A DNA stretch of 64,000 nt from Rubrobacter_A sp965214435 (GTDB lineage Bacteria > Actinomycetota > Rubrobacteria > Rubrobacterales > Rubrobacteraceae): positions 1,922,001 through 1,986,000 of the forward strand of contig OZ243960.1 in NCBI GenBank assembly GCA_965214435.1, written 5' to 3'. Both the position numbers and the translations under genes were made by a program. Positions within the stretch are counted from its first letter, which is position 1, and every line of letters starts with the position of its first letter. Positions 31,769-40,931 of this stretch are shown piece after piece. A model generated the notes under the pieces. That model was not told the origin of the DNA and ran no database searches. It saw nothing but the letters and a program-made list of their open reading frames with translations.

Positions 31769-32929
31769 CTAGCTCTTTTTATATGGGTCGTGCTCGTTAT
31801 ACATGTCCACGGTCGCGGAGAGGTACTCTTTCTCCTCGGCGATAAAGCGTTCGATGGCGTGCCGGAAGGCCGGGTGGCGAATATCGTGGGCGCTGTAAGT
31901 TACAGACGGCAGGAAGCCGCGGGCCAGCTTGTGCTCGCCCTGGGCTCCGGCCTCAAAGAGCTTCAAGCGGTGCTCGATGGCGAACTCGATGGTCTGGTAG
32001 TAGCACAGCTCGAAGTGCAGGTTCCGCCGTTCCTCGAAAGCTCCCCAGTGGCGGCCGAAGAGAGAGTCGCCCTTGAAGAAGTTCAGCGTGCCCGCTACCG
32101 GCCGGCCCGTCTGCTCGTCGCGGGCGAGCACGAAGAGGGTGCGGTCCGGCATTGTCCGGAAGACCTCGGTGAAGAACTTCCCCGTGAGGTAGGGGACACC
32201 CCACTTGCGGTCCGAGGTGCTGGTGTAGAAGCGGTACATCGTGGCCGCGAGCTTGCGGCCAGCCCTACCCTGTAAATTTTCTCCCGAGAGCCGCTCTATC
32301 ACGAGTTCTTCGTCCTGTAGCTGGCGACGCTCGCGGGAGATCTGGCGCCGACGCTTGCTTTCTAAAGCGCCCAGGTAGTCGGAAAACTCCCCGTAACCCC
32401 GGTTGCGCCAGTGGAACTGCAGCGAGTGCCGGACCGTAAACCCGCGCCCGGTAAACTCCTCCAACTCATCCTCGGGCACGAATAGCGCGTGCGAGGAGCT
32501 TACCCGCGTCTCATCCCCGAGGCTACGGGCCTCATCGAGCAGGGCGTCCACTACCCGGGTGCGCACCGCCGCGTCCAGGCCGGGCCGTACGAGCAGCTTC
32601 GGTCCGGTGGCGGGCGTGAACGGTACGGCCGAGACGAGCTTCGGGTAGTACGAAAGCCCGTGCTCCCGGTAGGCGTGGGCCCACTCCCAGTCGAAGATGT
32701 ACTCGCCGTAGCTGTTAGTCTTGAGGTAGACGCACAGCGCCCCGAGGAACTGGTCTCCGTCTCTACAGACCAAGTAGACCGGCGACCACCCGCTCGCCCG
32801 GCCGACGCTGCCCGAGCGCTCCAGGGCGCTCAGGAACTCGTGGTCGAAAAAGGGGAAGTCCGGCGGCTCTAAAGCCCGCCAGGCCGCCGGGTCTACCCGC
32901 TCGATGCTGTAGAACCGCTCTACCCGCAT
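31769..32929 (-). CDS. GNAT-family acyltransferase, DUF482/FemAB-like (peptidogalycan type)
   Basis: A 386-residue protein of the family labelled peptidogalycan biosynthesis or DUF482. Typical landmarks are the N-terminal PFFDHEFLSALE, PFTPATGPKLLV, HSLQFHWRNRGYGEFSDYL, LESKRRRQISRERR and GVPYLTGKFF. GRHWGAFEERRNLHFELCYYQ and LFEAGAQGEHKLARGF are near the end. Double GNAT fold; a role in transferring amino-acyl groups to cell envelope material is inferred. GTG/ATG region: the ATG at 32929 begins MRVERFYSIE. It ends in convergence with the CBS-ACT gene. Confidence 0.85.
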   Translation of the reverse strand: MRVERFYSIERVDPAAWRALEPPDFPFFDHEFLSALERSGSVGRASGWSPVYLVCRDGDQFLGALCVYLKTNSYGEYIFDWEWAHAYREHGLSYYPKLVSAVPFTPATGPKLLVRPGLDAAVRTRVVDALLDEARSLGDETRVSSSHALFVPEDELEEFTGRGFTVRHSLQFHWRNRGYGEFSDYLGALESKRRRQISRERRQLQDEELVIERLSGENLQGRAGRKLAATMYRFYTSTSDRKWGVPYLTGKFFTEVFRTMPDRTLFVLARDEQTGRPVAGTLNFFKGDSLFGRHWGAFEERRNLHFELCYYQTIEFAIEHRLKLFEAGAQGEHKLARGFLPSVTYSAHDIRHPAFRHAIERFIAEEKEYLSATVDMYNEHDPYKKS

Positions 32930-32971
32930 CCCGGGACTCGATGGTTCTCTTGAGAAAATAGGTAAGTCTTT

Positions 32972-33883
32972 CTAGGAAGCGGTTACGGCTCCGGGCTTTA
33001 CGCTCTTTTTCAGGCGGCCGTTATTGTCCAGGTAGTCGCTCCAGGTCCGCTTCGGAGAGTAGCCGAGCATCTTTTTTGCCTTTTCTATGGAGATGCCGGA
33101 GGCGTCCTCGCGAGGGAGGTCCTTAACCTCGATCTGGTCCCCGTAATATTCCTTCACCAGTTCCTTAAATGGCCGGTTGCCGACATTGTCGGGGGAAGCT
33201 ATGTAGAACACCTCGTGACCCGGAAGCTCGCTCTCGGCGGCCAGCACCATCGCGTCGGCCAGGTCGTAGACGTCTATATAACTCCAGAGGTTCGGCGAGA
33301 GTTCCGACGCATCCCGCACCTGCGGCCCTAAATTACGCTCGTAGTTGCCCTCGTGCTGCACCCACGACGGGCGGATGGTGATGCACCGGATGTCGCTCCG
33401 CCGCACCGCCGCGTCCATGAGTTGCTCCCCAAAGTGCTTGGCGAGCGCATAAGGGTCCTGAGGCTGGATCGGGTGTTCCTCGTCTACCGGCGCGTAGTCC
33501 GGCAGGAAAGGCCGCTCCGGGAAGAAAAATCCCGGTACCGTCTCGCTGGAAGTATTAACAAAGCGTGGCACCCCAAAACGCACCGCCGCCTCCAGCATGT
33601 TAAACACGGCCATCAGATTGTTCTGGAACGTCACCTGGGGCGGGTTGTGGCTCGGCTCCGGGAGCGCCCCGGCGTGAACCACCGCGTCCACGCCTTTGAC
33701 GACCGCGAAAGCGTGTCCGGCGTCGGTGAGGTCCGCCTGGATATATTCCGGGTCGTCCGGCTCCGGACGCTCGAATACGGGGTAAGCCGTGTCCACGGCC
33801 CGCACCTCGTGCCCGGCGGCCATAAACGCCGCCACCGTTGCCCGGCCGACCTTCCCGGCGGAGCCCGTTACTACTACCTTCAA
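32972..33883 (-). CDS. NAD-dependent epimerase/dehydratase (extended SDR)
   Basis: Sugar-nucleotide-epimerase-like protein of 303 residues. The Rossmann motif GSAGKVGRAT is at residues 7-16, a DLTD-type second-strand acid follows, and the catalytic YALAK (YxxxK) is near residue 144 with Ser in NTSSETVPG. Substrate unknown; similar proteins are called UDP-glucose 4-epimerases. TTG start at 33883 after AAGGGACGAGG. It is divergent from another SDR gene with a 110-base promoter region. Confidence 0.86.
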   Translation of the reverse strand: MKVVVTGSAGKVGRATVAAFMAAGHEVRAVDTAYPVFERPEPDDPEYIQADLTDAGHAFAVVKGVDAVVHAGALPEPSHNPPQVTFQNNLMAVFNMLEAAVRFGVPRFVNTSSETVPGFFFPERPFLPDYAPVDEEHPIQPQDPYALAKHFGEQLMDAAVRRSDIRCITIRPSWVQHEGNYERNLGPQVRDASELSPNLWSYIDVYDLADAMVLAAESELPGHEVFYIASPDNVGNRPFKELVKEYYGDQIEVKDLPREDASGISIEKAKKMLGYSPKRTWSDYLDNNGRLKKSVKPGAVTAS

Positions 33884-33993
33884 ATCCTCGTCCCTTCTCC
33901 AAATTTTATAAGCTGCACCGGATACTACATCACCTCATCCGGGTGTGGCGGGAAATGGTTTCGGACACCGGCAGCGAGGGTAAGAGCAGGGAC

Positions 33994-35046
33994 ATGAGAG
34001 TAGTGGTCGTCGGAGCTACGGGTAATCTAGGTACGAGCGTACTGCGCTCGCTGTCGGCGGACGAGGATATATCCTCGGTACTCGGGGTCGCGCGACGGCT
34101 GCCGGGGCTTCGGCAGCCGAAGGTCGAGTGGGCTTCGGCTGATGTAACCACCGACCAGCTAGCGCCACTCTTTGAGGGGGCGGACGCGGTAGTGCTGCTA
34201 TCTTGGCTGATTCAGCCGTCGCGGGACTTGAACAAGCTGTGGCGGGTAAACGTTGACGGCAGCCTGCGGGCGGCGTGGGCCGTAAAAGATGCGGGAGTGC
34301 CGGCACTCCTCTACGCCTCGTCGGTTGGGACGTACTCGCCGGGGCCCAAAGACCGGGCGGTAGATGAGAGTTGGCCGACGGGCGGGGTCTCGACCTCCTG
34401 GTACGCCCGGCAGAAGGCCGAGGTCGAGCGCCGGCTGGACTTTTTCGAGGAGCGCTCGCCGGAGGTGCGGGTGGTCAGGATGCGTCCGGGGCTGGTCTTC
34501 AAGCGGGAGGCGGCGTCCGGGGTGCGGCGTCTATTCGCGGGACCGCTATTGCCGCGCCCGCTGGTACGACCGGAGTTCATAAACCTAGTGCCGGATATAA
34601 AGGGGCTCAAGTCCCAGATCGTCCACTCCTACGACGTCGGTGACGCTTTCCGGCTCGCCATAAAGAGCGAGGTCCGGGGGGCTTTTAACCTGGCTACGGA
34701 GCCGGTTCTGGACGCGGGGGAGATAGCGCGCATCCTCGGCGCCCGGACGGTACCGGTGCCGGTTCGGCTAGCCCGGTCGGGGGTGGAGCTTTCATGGGGG
34801 CTGCGCTTGCAGCCGACACCTCCGGGGTGGTTGGATCTCGCCTTGAACGTGCCGATCATGGACACCACGAGGGCCCGTAGTGAACTCGGCTGGCACCCGC
34901 AGTACAGCGCGGGCGGCACGCTGGTAAACATGCTGGAAGGTCTCCGGGACGGCGCGGGCCTCGACACGCCGGTGCTCTCCCCGAAAACCGGCGGACCGTT
35001 GCGCCGCCGCGAACTGCTCACGGGCGTGGGAAGGAGCGAGCCATAA
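33994..35046 (+). CDS. NAD-dependent epimerase/dehydratase family protein
   Basis: Extended SDR-like protein of 350 residues starting MRVVVVGATGNLGTSVLRSL with the GxxGxxG motif at residues 7-13. It continues with LLSWLIQPSRD, YASSVGTYSPGPKD and SWYARQKAEVE; the YxxxK motif is present as YARQK. The ATG at 33994 places the Rossmann strand at the N-terminus; an in-frame ATG at 33957 would add 12 polar residues and cannot be excluded. Its stop (TAA) overlaps the probable ATA start of the next gene, implying coupling. Confidence 0.82.
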   Translation: MRVVVVGATGNLGTSVLRSLSADEDISSVLGVARRLPGLRQPKVEWASADVTTDQLAPLFEGADAVVLLSWLIQPSRDLNKLWRVNVDGSLRAAWAVKDAGVPALLYASSVGTYSPGPKDRAVDESWPTGGVSTSWYARQKAEVERRLDFFEERSPEVRVVRMRPGLVFKREAASGVRRLFAGPLLPRPLVRPEFINLVPDIKGLKSQIVHSYDVGDAFRLAIKSEVRGAFNLATEPVLDAGEIARILGARTVPVPVRLARSGVELSWGLRLQPTPPGWLDLALNVPIMDTTRARSELGWHPQYSAGGTLVNMLEGLRDGAGLDTPVLSPKTGGPLRRRELLTGVGRSEP

Positions 35047-36224
35047 AGGCTTTAGTCTGGCACGGGAAAGAAGACGTCCGGGTGGATAACGTCCCGGACC
35101 CGAAGATTCAGGAGTCGACCGACGCGGTGGTCCGCATTACTTCGACCGCCATCTGCGGCTCGGACCTCCACCTCTACTCGAAGCTCTCCCCGATCATGCG
35201 CGAAGGAGACATTATCGGGCACGAGCCGATGGGCATCGTCGAAGAGGTCGGGCCGGACGTTACCCACATAGCCCCCGGCGACCGGGTGGTGGTGCCATTC
35301 AACATCTCCTGCGGTCACTGCTACTACTGCGATCAGGACCTCTTCTCCCAGTGCGAGACGACCCGCGACACCGGGCGGCTGGCCCGGGCGGCGAGCCTTC
35401 TCGGGCGTGGCAAGGGCGCGAGCCTGTTCGGCTACACCCACGTCTACGGCGCGGTCCCCGGCGGTCAGGCCGAGTACCTCCGCGTCCCGCAGGCCCACTT
35501 CGGCCCGATAAAGGTCCCCGAGGAAGCAGCGGACGCGCCGGACGAGCGGTTTCTGTACCTCTCGGATGTGATCCCGACCTCCTGGCAGGCTGTTGCCTAC
35601 GCTGACACACCTAGAGACGGAACACTGGCCGTGTGGGGACTCGGACCTATCGGGCAGATGTGCTGCCGCATCGCGCTCCAGAACGGGGTAGAGCGGGTTA
35701 TAGGCATAGACTCGGTCCCGGAACGACTCTCGCTGGCCGCGAAGTACGGCGTCGAAACGGTAGACCTCTCCGGGGTGGACGACGCCGCCGAAATGGTAGT
35801 CGAGATGACCGGCGGGCGCGGCGCGGATGCGGCCATAGACGCGGTCGGCATGGAAGCCGCCGGCTCGCTCATAGACTCGGTCCTCCAGACCGCGAAGCTC
35901 CAGCTAGACAAAGCTCACGCCCTGCGGCAGTGCATGTCGTCCATAAGGCGCGGCGGCACGCTGTCCATCTCCGGCGTTTATACCGGACCCGTGCAGATGT
36001 TCCCGCTCGGTGACCTCTTCGACATGCAGCTTCAGGTCCGTATGGGCCAGTGCAACGTAAAGCACTGGGTAGAAGACATCATGCCGCTGCTTACTGACGA
36101 CAAAGACCCGCTCGGCACCCAGGACCTAAAGACCCACGAGATGCCGCTCCAGGACGCGCCGCTCGGGTACGAAATATTCCAGAAAAAGCAGGACGGCGCC
36201 ATAAAGTGCGTCCTCAAGCCATAG
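35043..36224 (+). CDS. zinc-dependent alcohol dehydrogenase (formaldehyde-dehydrogenase-like), apparent ATA start
   Basis: Zinc MDR of 393 residues. Catalytic zinc ligands are Cys in AICGSDLH and the GHE motif (IIGHEPMGIVEEVG). The structural zinc lobe is CGHCYYC...C. The Rossmann motif is LAVWGLGPIGQMCC. Family proteins begin M(K/R)ALVWHG-EDVRV; here the matching text is IKALVWHGKEDVRVDNVPDP, where the first codon is ATA (35043-35045), preceded by GGAAGGAG at ideal distance and overlapping the upstream TAA. No ATG, GTG or TTG lies in frame upstream. GTG 35082 would remove the first beta strand and has no ribosome binding site. Either a genuine AUA start or a mutated ATG. Confidence 0.82.
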   Translation: MKALVWHGKEDVRVDNVPDPKIQESTDAVVRITSTAICGSDLHLYSKLSPIMREGDIIGHEPMGIVEEVGPDVTHIAPGDRVVVPFNISCGHCYYCDQDLFSQCETTRDTGRLARAASLLGRGKGASLFGYTHVYGAVPGGQAEYLRVPQAHFGPIKVPEEAADAPDERFLYLSDVIPTSWQAVAYADTPRDGTLAVWGLGPIGQMCCRIALQNGVERVIGIDSVPERLSLAAKYGVETVDLSGVDDAAEMVVEMTGGRGADAAIDAVGMEAAGSLIDSVLQTAKLQLDKAHALRQCMSSIRRGGTLSISGVYTGPVQMFPLGDLFDMQLQVRMGQCNVKHWVEDIMPLLTDDKDPLGTQDLKTHEMPLQDAPLGYEIFQKKQDGAIKCVLKP

Positions 36225-36301
36225 AAGAGCGCGCGCAAGCAGACTGATCCCCTTCCGTTGCCGACACGGACAGATAAGCGGCGGGACGGTAACATGGGGG
36301 C

Positions 36302-36817
36302 ATGCGGATACCCGACAGGACCGGCGTGATCACCGGTTACAGAGTGTGGAGGGTCATACCCAGCAGGTGGATAGAACCTTCCCGCAGCTTGCATCCTCAG
36401 ACCTGCCACCGGCCCTGGTCTCTGACGGGACCCACTGTCGCTTACTGCCCGCCGAGATTCCGGATCCACCTGAACCAGCCGCTCCTCATGGATGGTCCTT
36501 GCCAAGACTCCCCGGGCTTTGACTGCGCCTGTGGACTCTACGGCCGCTACGAGCCGGTAAGGGACATACCCCTCCTGCCCTATGTTGCAGGTTCCGTATT
36601 AGCGTGGGGGAGGGTAGTGCACCACGAAGAACGTTCTTTCTTCCGGGCGGAGAGGGCTGTCCCGGTAGCCTTTGTCCGGCCGCGCGGGGGCAGCGGGATG
36701 TTCACCGAGGAGGCGGAAGAGAAGCTACTCCGGGTGGCGGAAGCTCTGGGAGCTGGGATGGTAGAGAGCCTGGAAGAGTTGCGGGAGTACACGGAAGAGG
36801 AGGCGAAAGTTTGGTGA
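36302..36817 (+). CDS. hypothetical protein (171 aa), Cys/Trp-containing N-terminus, acidic C-terminus
   Basis: Begins MRIPDRTGVITGYRVWRV. A central cysteine cluster (CHRPW, CPP, CQDSPGFDCACGLYG) follows, then a middle segment (VAGSVLAWGRVVHHEERSF, FRAERAVPVAFVRP) and a helical acidic tail (EEAEEKLLRVAEALG). The GYRVWR...CGLYG architecture resembles short actinobacterial proteins of unknown function, possibly metal binding. ATG preceded by GGGGG. Its stop overlaps the GTG of the next small gene (GTGA). Confidence 0.62.
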   Translation: MRIPDRTGVITGYRVWRVIPSRWIEPSRSLHPQTCHRPWSLTGPTVAYCPPRFRIHLNQPLLMDGPCQDSPGFDCACGLYGRYEPVRDIPLLPYVAGSVLAWGRVVHHEERSFFRAERAVPVAFVRPRGGSGMFTEEAEEKLLRVAEALGAGMVESLEELREYTEEEAKVW

Positions 36818-36966
36818 AGATTACCGCCGGTGGACAGGAGAAACCCGAGCGCGAGGAAGTAGTGGAACCACTCAAAGAACCGACACCGGAGCGGCGCAAA
36901 GAGCGTCGCGGAGAGCCGGTCCCGGACAGACTTCCGGAGAAAGAGCCCGAGAAGGCTCCAGCCTAG
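36814..36966 (+). CDS. small charged, proline-rich protein (50 aa)
   Basis: A 51-codon frame starting at GTG that overlaps the preceding stop as GTGA, with AGGAGG about 11 bases upstream. Product MKITAGGQEKPEREE, then repeated Glu/Arg/Pro/Lys blocks (PTPERRKERRGEPVP, EKEPEKAP). It is expected to be disordered. The overlap suggests that it is translated with the 171-residue protein. Function unknown. Confidence 0.55.
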   Translation: MKITAGGQEKPEREEVVEPLKEPTPERRKERRGEPVPDRLPEKEPEKAPA

Positions 36967-37126
36967 AAGAGATCTGAAGGCTCTTGAGAAGAAGAACTAT
37001 CGAGTTAAGACTCCGAGTGAAGCATCGACGAACATCCAGATCCTAAAGGAGAACAGGGTTCTAGCGTCAGTAAAGACGCAAGGTCGATGTTGCAACCAGG
37101 ACGACCGAGACAGGAGAGAGAAGATC

Positions 37127-37750
37127 ATGAACATAGGTGTTATAGGTTCCGGCAACATCGGGGCGAACGCGGCAAGGCTGTTCGCCAGGGCGGGACACGA
37201 GGTCGCCATCGCCAACTCCCGCGGTCCCGAGACCCTACGCGAACTGGTCGAGGAACTCGGGCCGAACACCCGGGCGGCGACCATCGAGGAAGCGGCCGCC
37301 TTTGGGGAGGTGGTAATGGAGGCCATACCGTTTGGCCGTTACGGAGAGTTACCCCGTGAGGCGCTATCCGGCAAGATCTTTATCAGCGCCTCGAACTATT
37401 ACCCCGGCCGTGACGGCGATATGGACCTCGGCGCCCTCGCCCAGACGGAAGCCGTGGCCCAACACCTCTCGGGCTCCAGGGTGGTCAAGGCGTTCAACAC
37501 GATTTACTACAAACGGCTGGCTAACGAAGGAAAGCCCGAAGCCCCGGTAGAGGAGCGGCTGGCGATCTTTGTGGCCGGAGACGACGAGGAAGCCAAACGC
37601 GTTGTTTGTGAGCTGATCGAGGAGATAGGCTTTGCGCCGGTGGACACGGGCACGCTAGCCGAGAGCCGCGCACAAGAACCGGGAGCCGAGATCTACAACA
37701 ATCCCCTGACCGCTCCCGAAGCTCGCGAGCTACTGTCCGATAACCAATAA
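37127..37750 (+). CDS. NADPH-dependent F420 reductase-like / NAD(P)-binding protein
   Basis: Protein of 207 residues starting with the Rossmann fingerprint IGVIGSGNIGANAARLFARAGH. IANSRGPETL binds the NADP phosphate by analogy (Ser/Arg after strand 2). VVMEAIPFGRY and VVKAFNTIYY match the F420H2:NADP oxidoreductase/DUF (NpdG-like) family. An LLM flavin-type gene of F420 class occurs elsewhere in this window (42752), so the cofactor is plausible here. ATG with GGAGAGA upstream. The 160 bases before it hold no gene. Confidence 0.82.
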   Translation: MNIGVIGSGNIGANAARLFARAGHEVAIANSRGPETLRELVEELGPNTRAATIEEAAAFGEVVMEAIPFGRYGELPREALSGKIFISASNYYPGRDGDMDLGALAQTEAVAQHLSGSRVVKAFNTIYYKRLANEGKPEAPVEERLAIFVAGDDEEAKRVVCELIEEIGFAPVDTGTLAESRAQEPGAEIYNNPLTAPEARELLSDNQ

Positions 37751-37829
37751 GAACCACTTTTGTACCAGTCAAACTGGTAGCGCGCTTCCTTGACCTTCGC
37801 GGCTGTTACCCAGAGCTTCTAACGACAAG

Positions 37830-37971
37830 CTAATACCAGTGTTGATACCGCTCAACTACCTCCGGGTGGATCTCTCCGGTAATATCCACATCCCGAGACG
37901 ACCTTGATCGAGTAGCCTCTTGCCATCCTGGTCGAGCGGTTGAGCCGACGCACGATCTCGCTTAGTAGCGC
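37830..37971 (-). pseudogene. short protein-coding relic
   Basis: Directly upstream on the minus strand, reading away from the DoxX stop, one frame gives EIVRRLNRSTRMARGYSIKV and, after a one-base slip, another gives DVDITGEIHPEVVERYQHWY followed by TAG. The two together look like the C-terminal end of a lost protein. The family is not recognised. 37751-37829 shows nothing. Confidence 0.3.
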
Positions 37972-38379
37972 TTACCAGAAGAGGCCGAACAGGGCGTCCA
38001 GGCTGTAGGAGCCGGCCCCGGCCAGAATGAGGGCCAGCGACACCACCACGAGCGCCAGGTTATATTCGTAGCCGCCGTTCTGGATGAAAAAGCCCCGGCC
38101 ATCGTGCGCCCGGAGCGCGGCGACCACCATCATCACCCCGAGCGTCAGCGCGGCCAGCGGCGTCAGGAGCCCGAGTCCCACAGAGCTACCCGCGCCCAAT
38201 TGCAAGACTCCTGTAAGCAGCGCCAGCTCGCGGGCGGGCTGGAGACCCGCCTTTTCAAAACGCTCGGCTTCTTTTGCGGGACTGGAGCCGCCGATACCCT
38301 TGAAAAGTTTTTGTGCTCCGTGTAGGACAAAGACTACGGCGAGCAGTATCCTCAACAGTAGCAGCGCGAGATCAACCAC
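37972..38379 (-). CDS. DoxX family membrane protein
   Basis: Four-helix membrane protein of 135 residues: LLLLRILLAVVFVLHGAQKL (helix 1 with the conserved HGxxKL), LALLTGVLQLGAGSSVGLGLL, LTLGVMMVVAALRAH and LALVVVSLALILAGAG. DoxX proteins associate with quinone or redox enzymes. GTG at 38379 is chosen because AGGAGG lies six bases upstream; a TTG at 38394 would add five residues. Confidence 0.85.
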   Translation of the reverse strand: MVDLALLLLRILLAVVFVLHGAQKLFKGIGGSSPAKEAERFEKAGLQPARELALLTGVLQLGAGSSVGLGLLTPLAALTLGVMMVVAALRAHDGRGFFIQNGGYEYNLALVVVSLALILAGAGSYSLDALFGLFW

Positions 38380-38423
38380 CCGCGACCTCCTCAACCAGTG
38401 ACCCTACAAGCTCCACAGCCGGA

Positions 38424-39908
38424 TTACCCGGTTCTCCCGGCGGCTGAGAGTATACCGGAGTCGTACAGGGCGTCCCTCACGGCTCTCTGGCCTTTAGGAG
38501 TCTGGAGAAGACCGAAGTGGGTGCCCTGGTGCCACACTACGCGCGGCTTGCCCCAGTGGTGCCACAGGCTGTCCGGTTCGTTGGCCGGGATGATGCGGTC
38601 GGCCACGCTGGCGAGTATCGCCCGACCTTCCACGGGTACCTTCGGCTGCAGTGCCAGCGGCGAGACGAGGCGCAGAAGCTGGTCGGACTTTTTCTGTGTC
38701 ACCCCCTCGGTCTTGAGGTAGCGCGTCGCCACGGAGAGACCGTCGCGCCAGAACATGTGAGACGGGTCCACGGAAGGGTTGGCGGTGACCACGCAATCCA
38801 TCCTGTCGTCCAGGCTGGCGGTCAGGGCGGCGGTATAACCGCCTAGAGAATGCCCCAGCATCCCGATTGCCGGGGCGTCTTGCTCCGCCGAGCGCAGCCA
38901 GCCGAGCAGCCGCCGGACGTCCCAGGCGGCGTGGGCTCCGGTGTGCAAGAGGTCTACCATGTCACCGGAAAAGAGTAGCTCGCCGCTTATCGCGCCGGGT
39001 TTGCGGGGACCGTGGAGCGGGAGCACAGGATACAGCAGGTTCAGTCCCAGCTTTTTGTGGAAGTACTCCGGCTGAAAGAGGTCCGAGCTGGTCTGGGGAG
39101 AGCTGGTTCTGAGCCCGTGTATACATATCAGCCACGGACGGGGCTCGCCGTCCGGGTGGCGCAGGACCATTGCGTGGGCCGTGCGATTGTTTTCGTAGGA
39201 GAGCCAGCGTTCCCGGCCCGGCTCCTCCGGCCACGGCTCGTAGCCGCTCTCGAAGCTCAGGTGTTCCAGTTCCCATCCCTTGTGACGGAAGTCCCGGCTG
39301 CTGAAGTCTCCAGCCGGCGGCGGTGTCTGGTGGTAGCTTTCGGGGTCTTCTAGTAAGCCCTTCTCCTCGAATATCTCCAGGGCCTCGTCTATCTCGCGCG
39401 CGATACGCCGGGCCCGCGAGCCGACGGCCTGTGGCCGGGTGGTCGCCACGACGGCCAACATGGCGACCTCATCGCCCGCGGCCTTGGTAGAGAGCCGCAC
39501 GCCCATCTGCTCCGCCGGCACGTCCGGTGGTACGGGCGCTTCCCCGGCGGCCAGGTACCCGGAGACCGTGAAGCTCGCCGCCGACAGGACCAGCAGCGTG
39601 ACCCCCGCGGCAGCCCCGGAGGCGAAAAACATCGGGACGGACAGCAGCACTCCCAGCAAGGCTCCGGCGCTCATAAACTGGGAGATACGCGCGTCCCCGC
39701 CCGAGAAAAGGTTGGAGAAGCTGGAGGAGATCAGCATTATCCCCGGCAAGGCACCCACGAGCGTACCCGCCAGGTTGCTCTGTATGGCCCACCAGGCCCA
39801 CAGCCCGCCGGTGACCAGCGTAAGCGCGATGGCGAGCGGATACCAGGGTGGCGCTACCGGACCCGGCGCTTCACCCTGCTTGGCATCCGGCTCTTTCGGC
39901 ATGCTCAT
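38424..39908 (-). CDS. membrane-anchored alpha/beta hydrolase
   Basis: Protein of 494 residues. The N-terminal region has four hydrophobic helices (about residues 22-115), followed by a linker and an alpha/beta-hydrolase domain. The nucleophile elbow GHSLGG is near residue 355, LICIHGLR near 262 provides the oxyanion strand, and the acid/base residues are ASVADRIIPANE and HQGTHFG (His near 472). Substrate unknown. ATG start at 39908. It precedes DoxX on the same strand with a 44-base gap. Confidence 0.82.
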   Translation of the reverse strand: MSMPKEPDAKQGEAPGPVAPPWYPLAIALTLVTGGLWAWWAIQSNLAGTLVGALPGIMLISSSFSNLFSGGDARISQFMSAGALLGVLLSVPMFFASGAAAGVTLLVLSAASFTVSGYLAAGEAPVPPDVPAEQMGVRLSTKAAGDEVAMLAVVATTRPQAVGSRARRIAREIDEALEIFEEKGLLEDPESYHQTPPPAGDFSSRDFRHKGWELEHLSFESGYEPWPEEPGRERWLSYENNRTAHAMVLRHPDGEPRPWLICIHGLRTSSPQTSSDLFQPEYFHKKLGLNLLYPVLPLHGPRKPGAISGELLFSGDMVDLLHTGAHAAWDVRRLLGWLRSAEQDAPAIGMLGHSLGGYTAALTASLDDRMDCVVTANPSVDPSHMFWRDGLSVATRYLKTEGVTQKKSDQLLRLVSPLALQPKVPVEGRAILASVADRIIPANEPDSLWHHWGKPRVVWHQGTHFGLLQTPKGQRAVRDALYDSGILSAAGRTG

Positions 39909-39986
39909 GAGGTTAGATCAACCCGCCTGGCCTGAGAACAAGTTTCTGTAAGGATGCCCCGAGGTGAGGTAATAAGACCTCCGGCA

Positions 39987-40643
39987 TTACGTCCTGAGCT
40001 CGTCGATCAGGTCGTACAGCGCCCGGTCCCCGAAGTCCCCTATTACGAGGTCAACGCCCGCTTCCTTTAGCTCCTCCGGGGTGTGCGCGGCGGAGATTCC
40101 GACCGTCTGTATACCGGCTTTCCGTGAGGCTTCGGCCCCGGTAATGGAGTCTTCAAAGGCGAGGGCTTCGTCCGCCTCTATTTCCAGCCGCCGCAAGACT
40201 TCCAGGTACGGTGTAGGCTCCGGCTTACTCTCGCTCACCTCGCTAGGATAGATTATGGGATCAAAAGCCTTCTGAAGCTCTAACGGCTCCAGGATCTGCT
40301 CGGCATCAGCCTGCACGGAGTTGGTAACGAGGGCTAGCGTCAAACCCCACTGCCGCCCCTCCTCCAGAAGCTCGTTTAACCCCGGTAGAGGACCTATCTG
40401 TCCGGCCCGCTCCCGGGAACGGGTCTCCTCGTCTTCTATTAACTTCTTGCGTTCTTCTTCGGAGAGATCCGGCAGTACATCGTCTACCACGTCCGCGTTG
40501 ACCCGGCCCGCCAGCCGCTCGTCGTAGTACTCGCGGGTTACCTCGATGTCGTGCGACCGCAGCACCTCTTTCCAGGTGGGGAAGTGTACCGCGTCAGTAT
40601 TCGCCAGCGTGCCATCCAGGTCGAACAAAAGAGCTTTTAGCAT
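39987..40643 (-). CDS. HAD-superfamily hydrolase, beta-phosphoglucomutase-like
   Basis: HAD phosphatase of 218 residues. Motif I is FDLDGTLANTDAVH, motif II VTNSVQAD, the motif III Lys lies in the SESKPEPTPYLEVL context and motif IV is AFEDSITGAEAS. A helical cap lies between residues 15 and 85. Related enzymes act on small sugar phosphates or phosphoglycolate. ATG start at 40643. The downstream 288-base region (40644-40931) carries the promoter of the phasin-like gene. Confidence 0.87.
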   Translation of the reverse strand: MLKALLFDLDGTLANTDAVHFPTWKEVLRSHDIEVTREYYDERLAGRVNADVVDDVLPDLSEEERKKLIEDEETRSRERAGQIGPLPGLNELLEEGRQWGLTLALVTNSVQADAEQILEPLELQKAFDPIIYPSEVSESKPEPTPYLEVLRRLEIEADEALAFEDSITGAEASRKAGIQTVGISAAHTPEELKEAGVDLVIGDFGDRALYDLIDELRT

Positions 40644-40790
40644 GATCTCGCTTTCTTCTAAATTTGCCCAACATAGTACAAGAAAACACCAGTCATAGGT
40701 ACCCGACCTCTAAAATCATCCCCTCCCAGCACACCGGACCACAAGAGAAGTTCCCGGATAACCTCACAGAAACCTCCGCACAATAAATTT

Positions 40791-40817
40791 TTGTTAAATG
40801 CAAAGTGAATATATACA
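40791..40817 (+). promoter_or_regulatory. AT-rich promoter of the phasin-like gene
   Basis: TTGTTA at 40791-40796 and TATACA at 40812-40817 with a 15-base spacer, in the most AT-rich stretch of this intergenic region. The leader to the ATG at 40932 is about 110 bases. Confidence 0.4.
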
Positions 40818-40931
40818 AAGGGGTTTTAGATGCGGTATGTCGTGGTAAAGTTTGTGCAGACGTTAGGAAGTTGGCAAGCATATTCTGCCGTCGGCTTTGG
40901 CTGGTGGTGGAAGGAAGAGAAGGGACAAATT

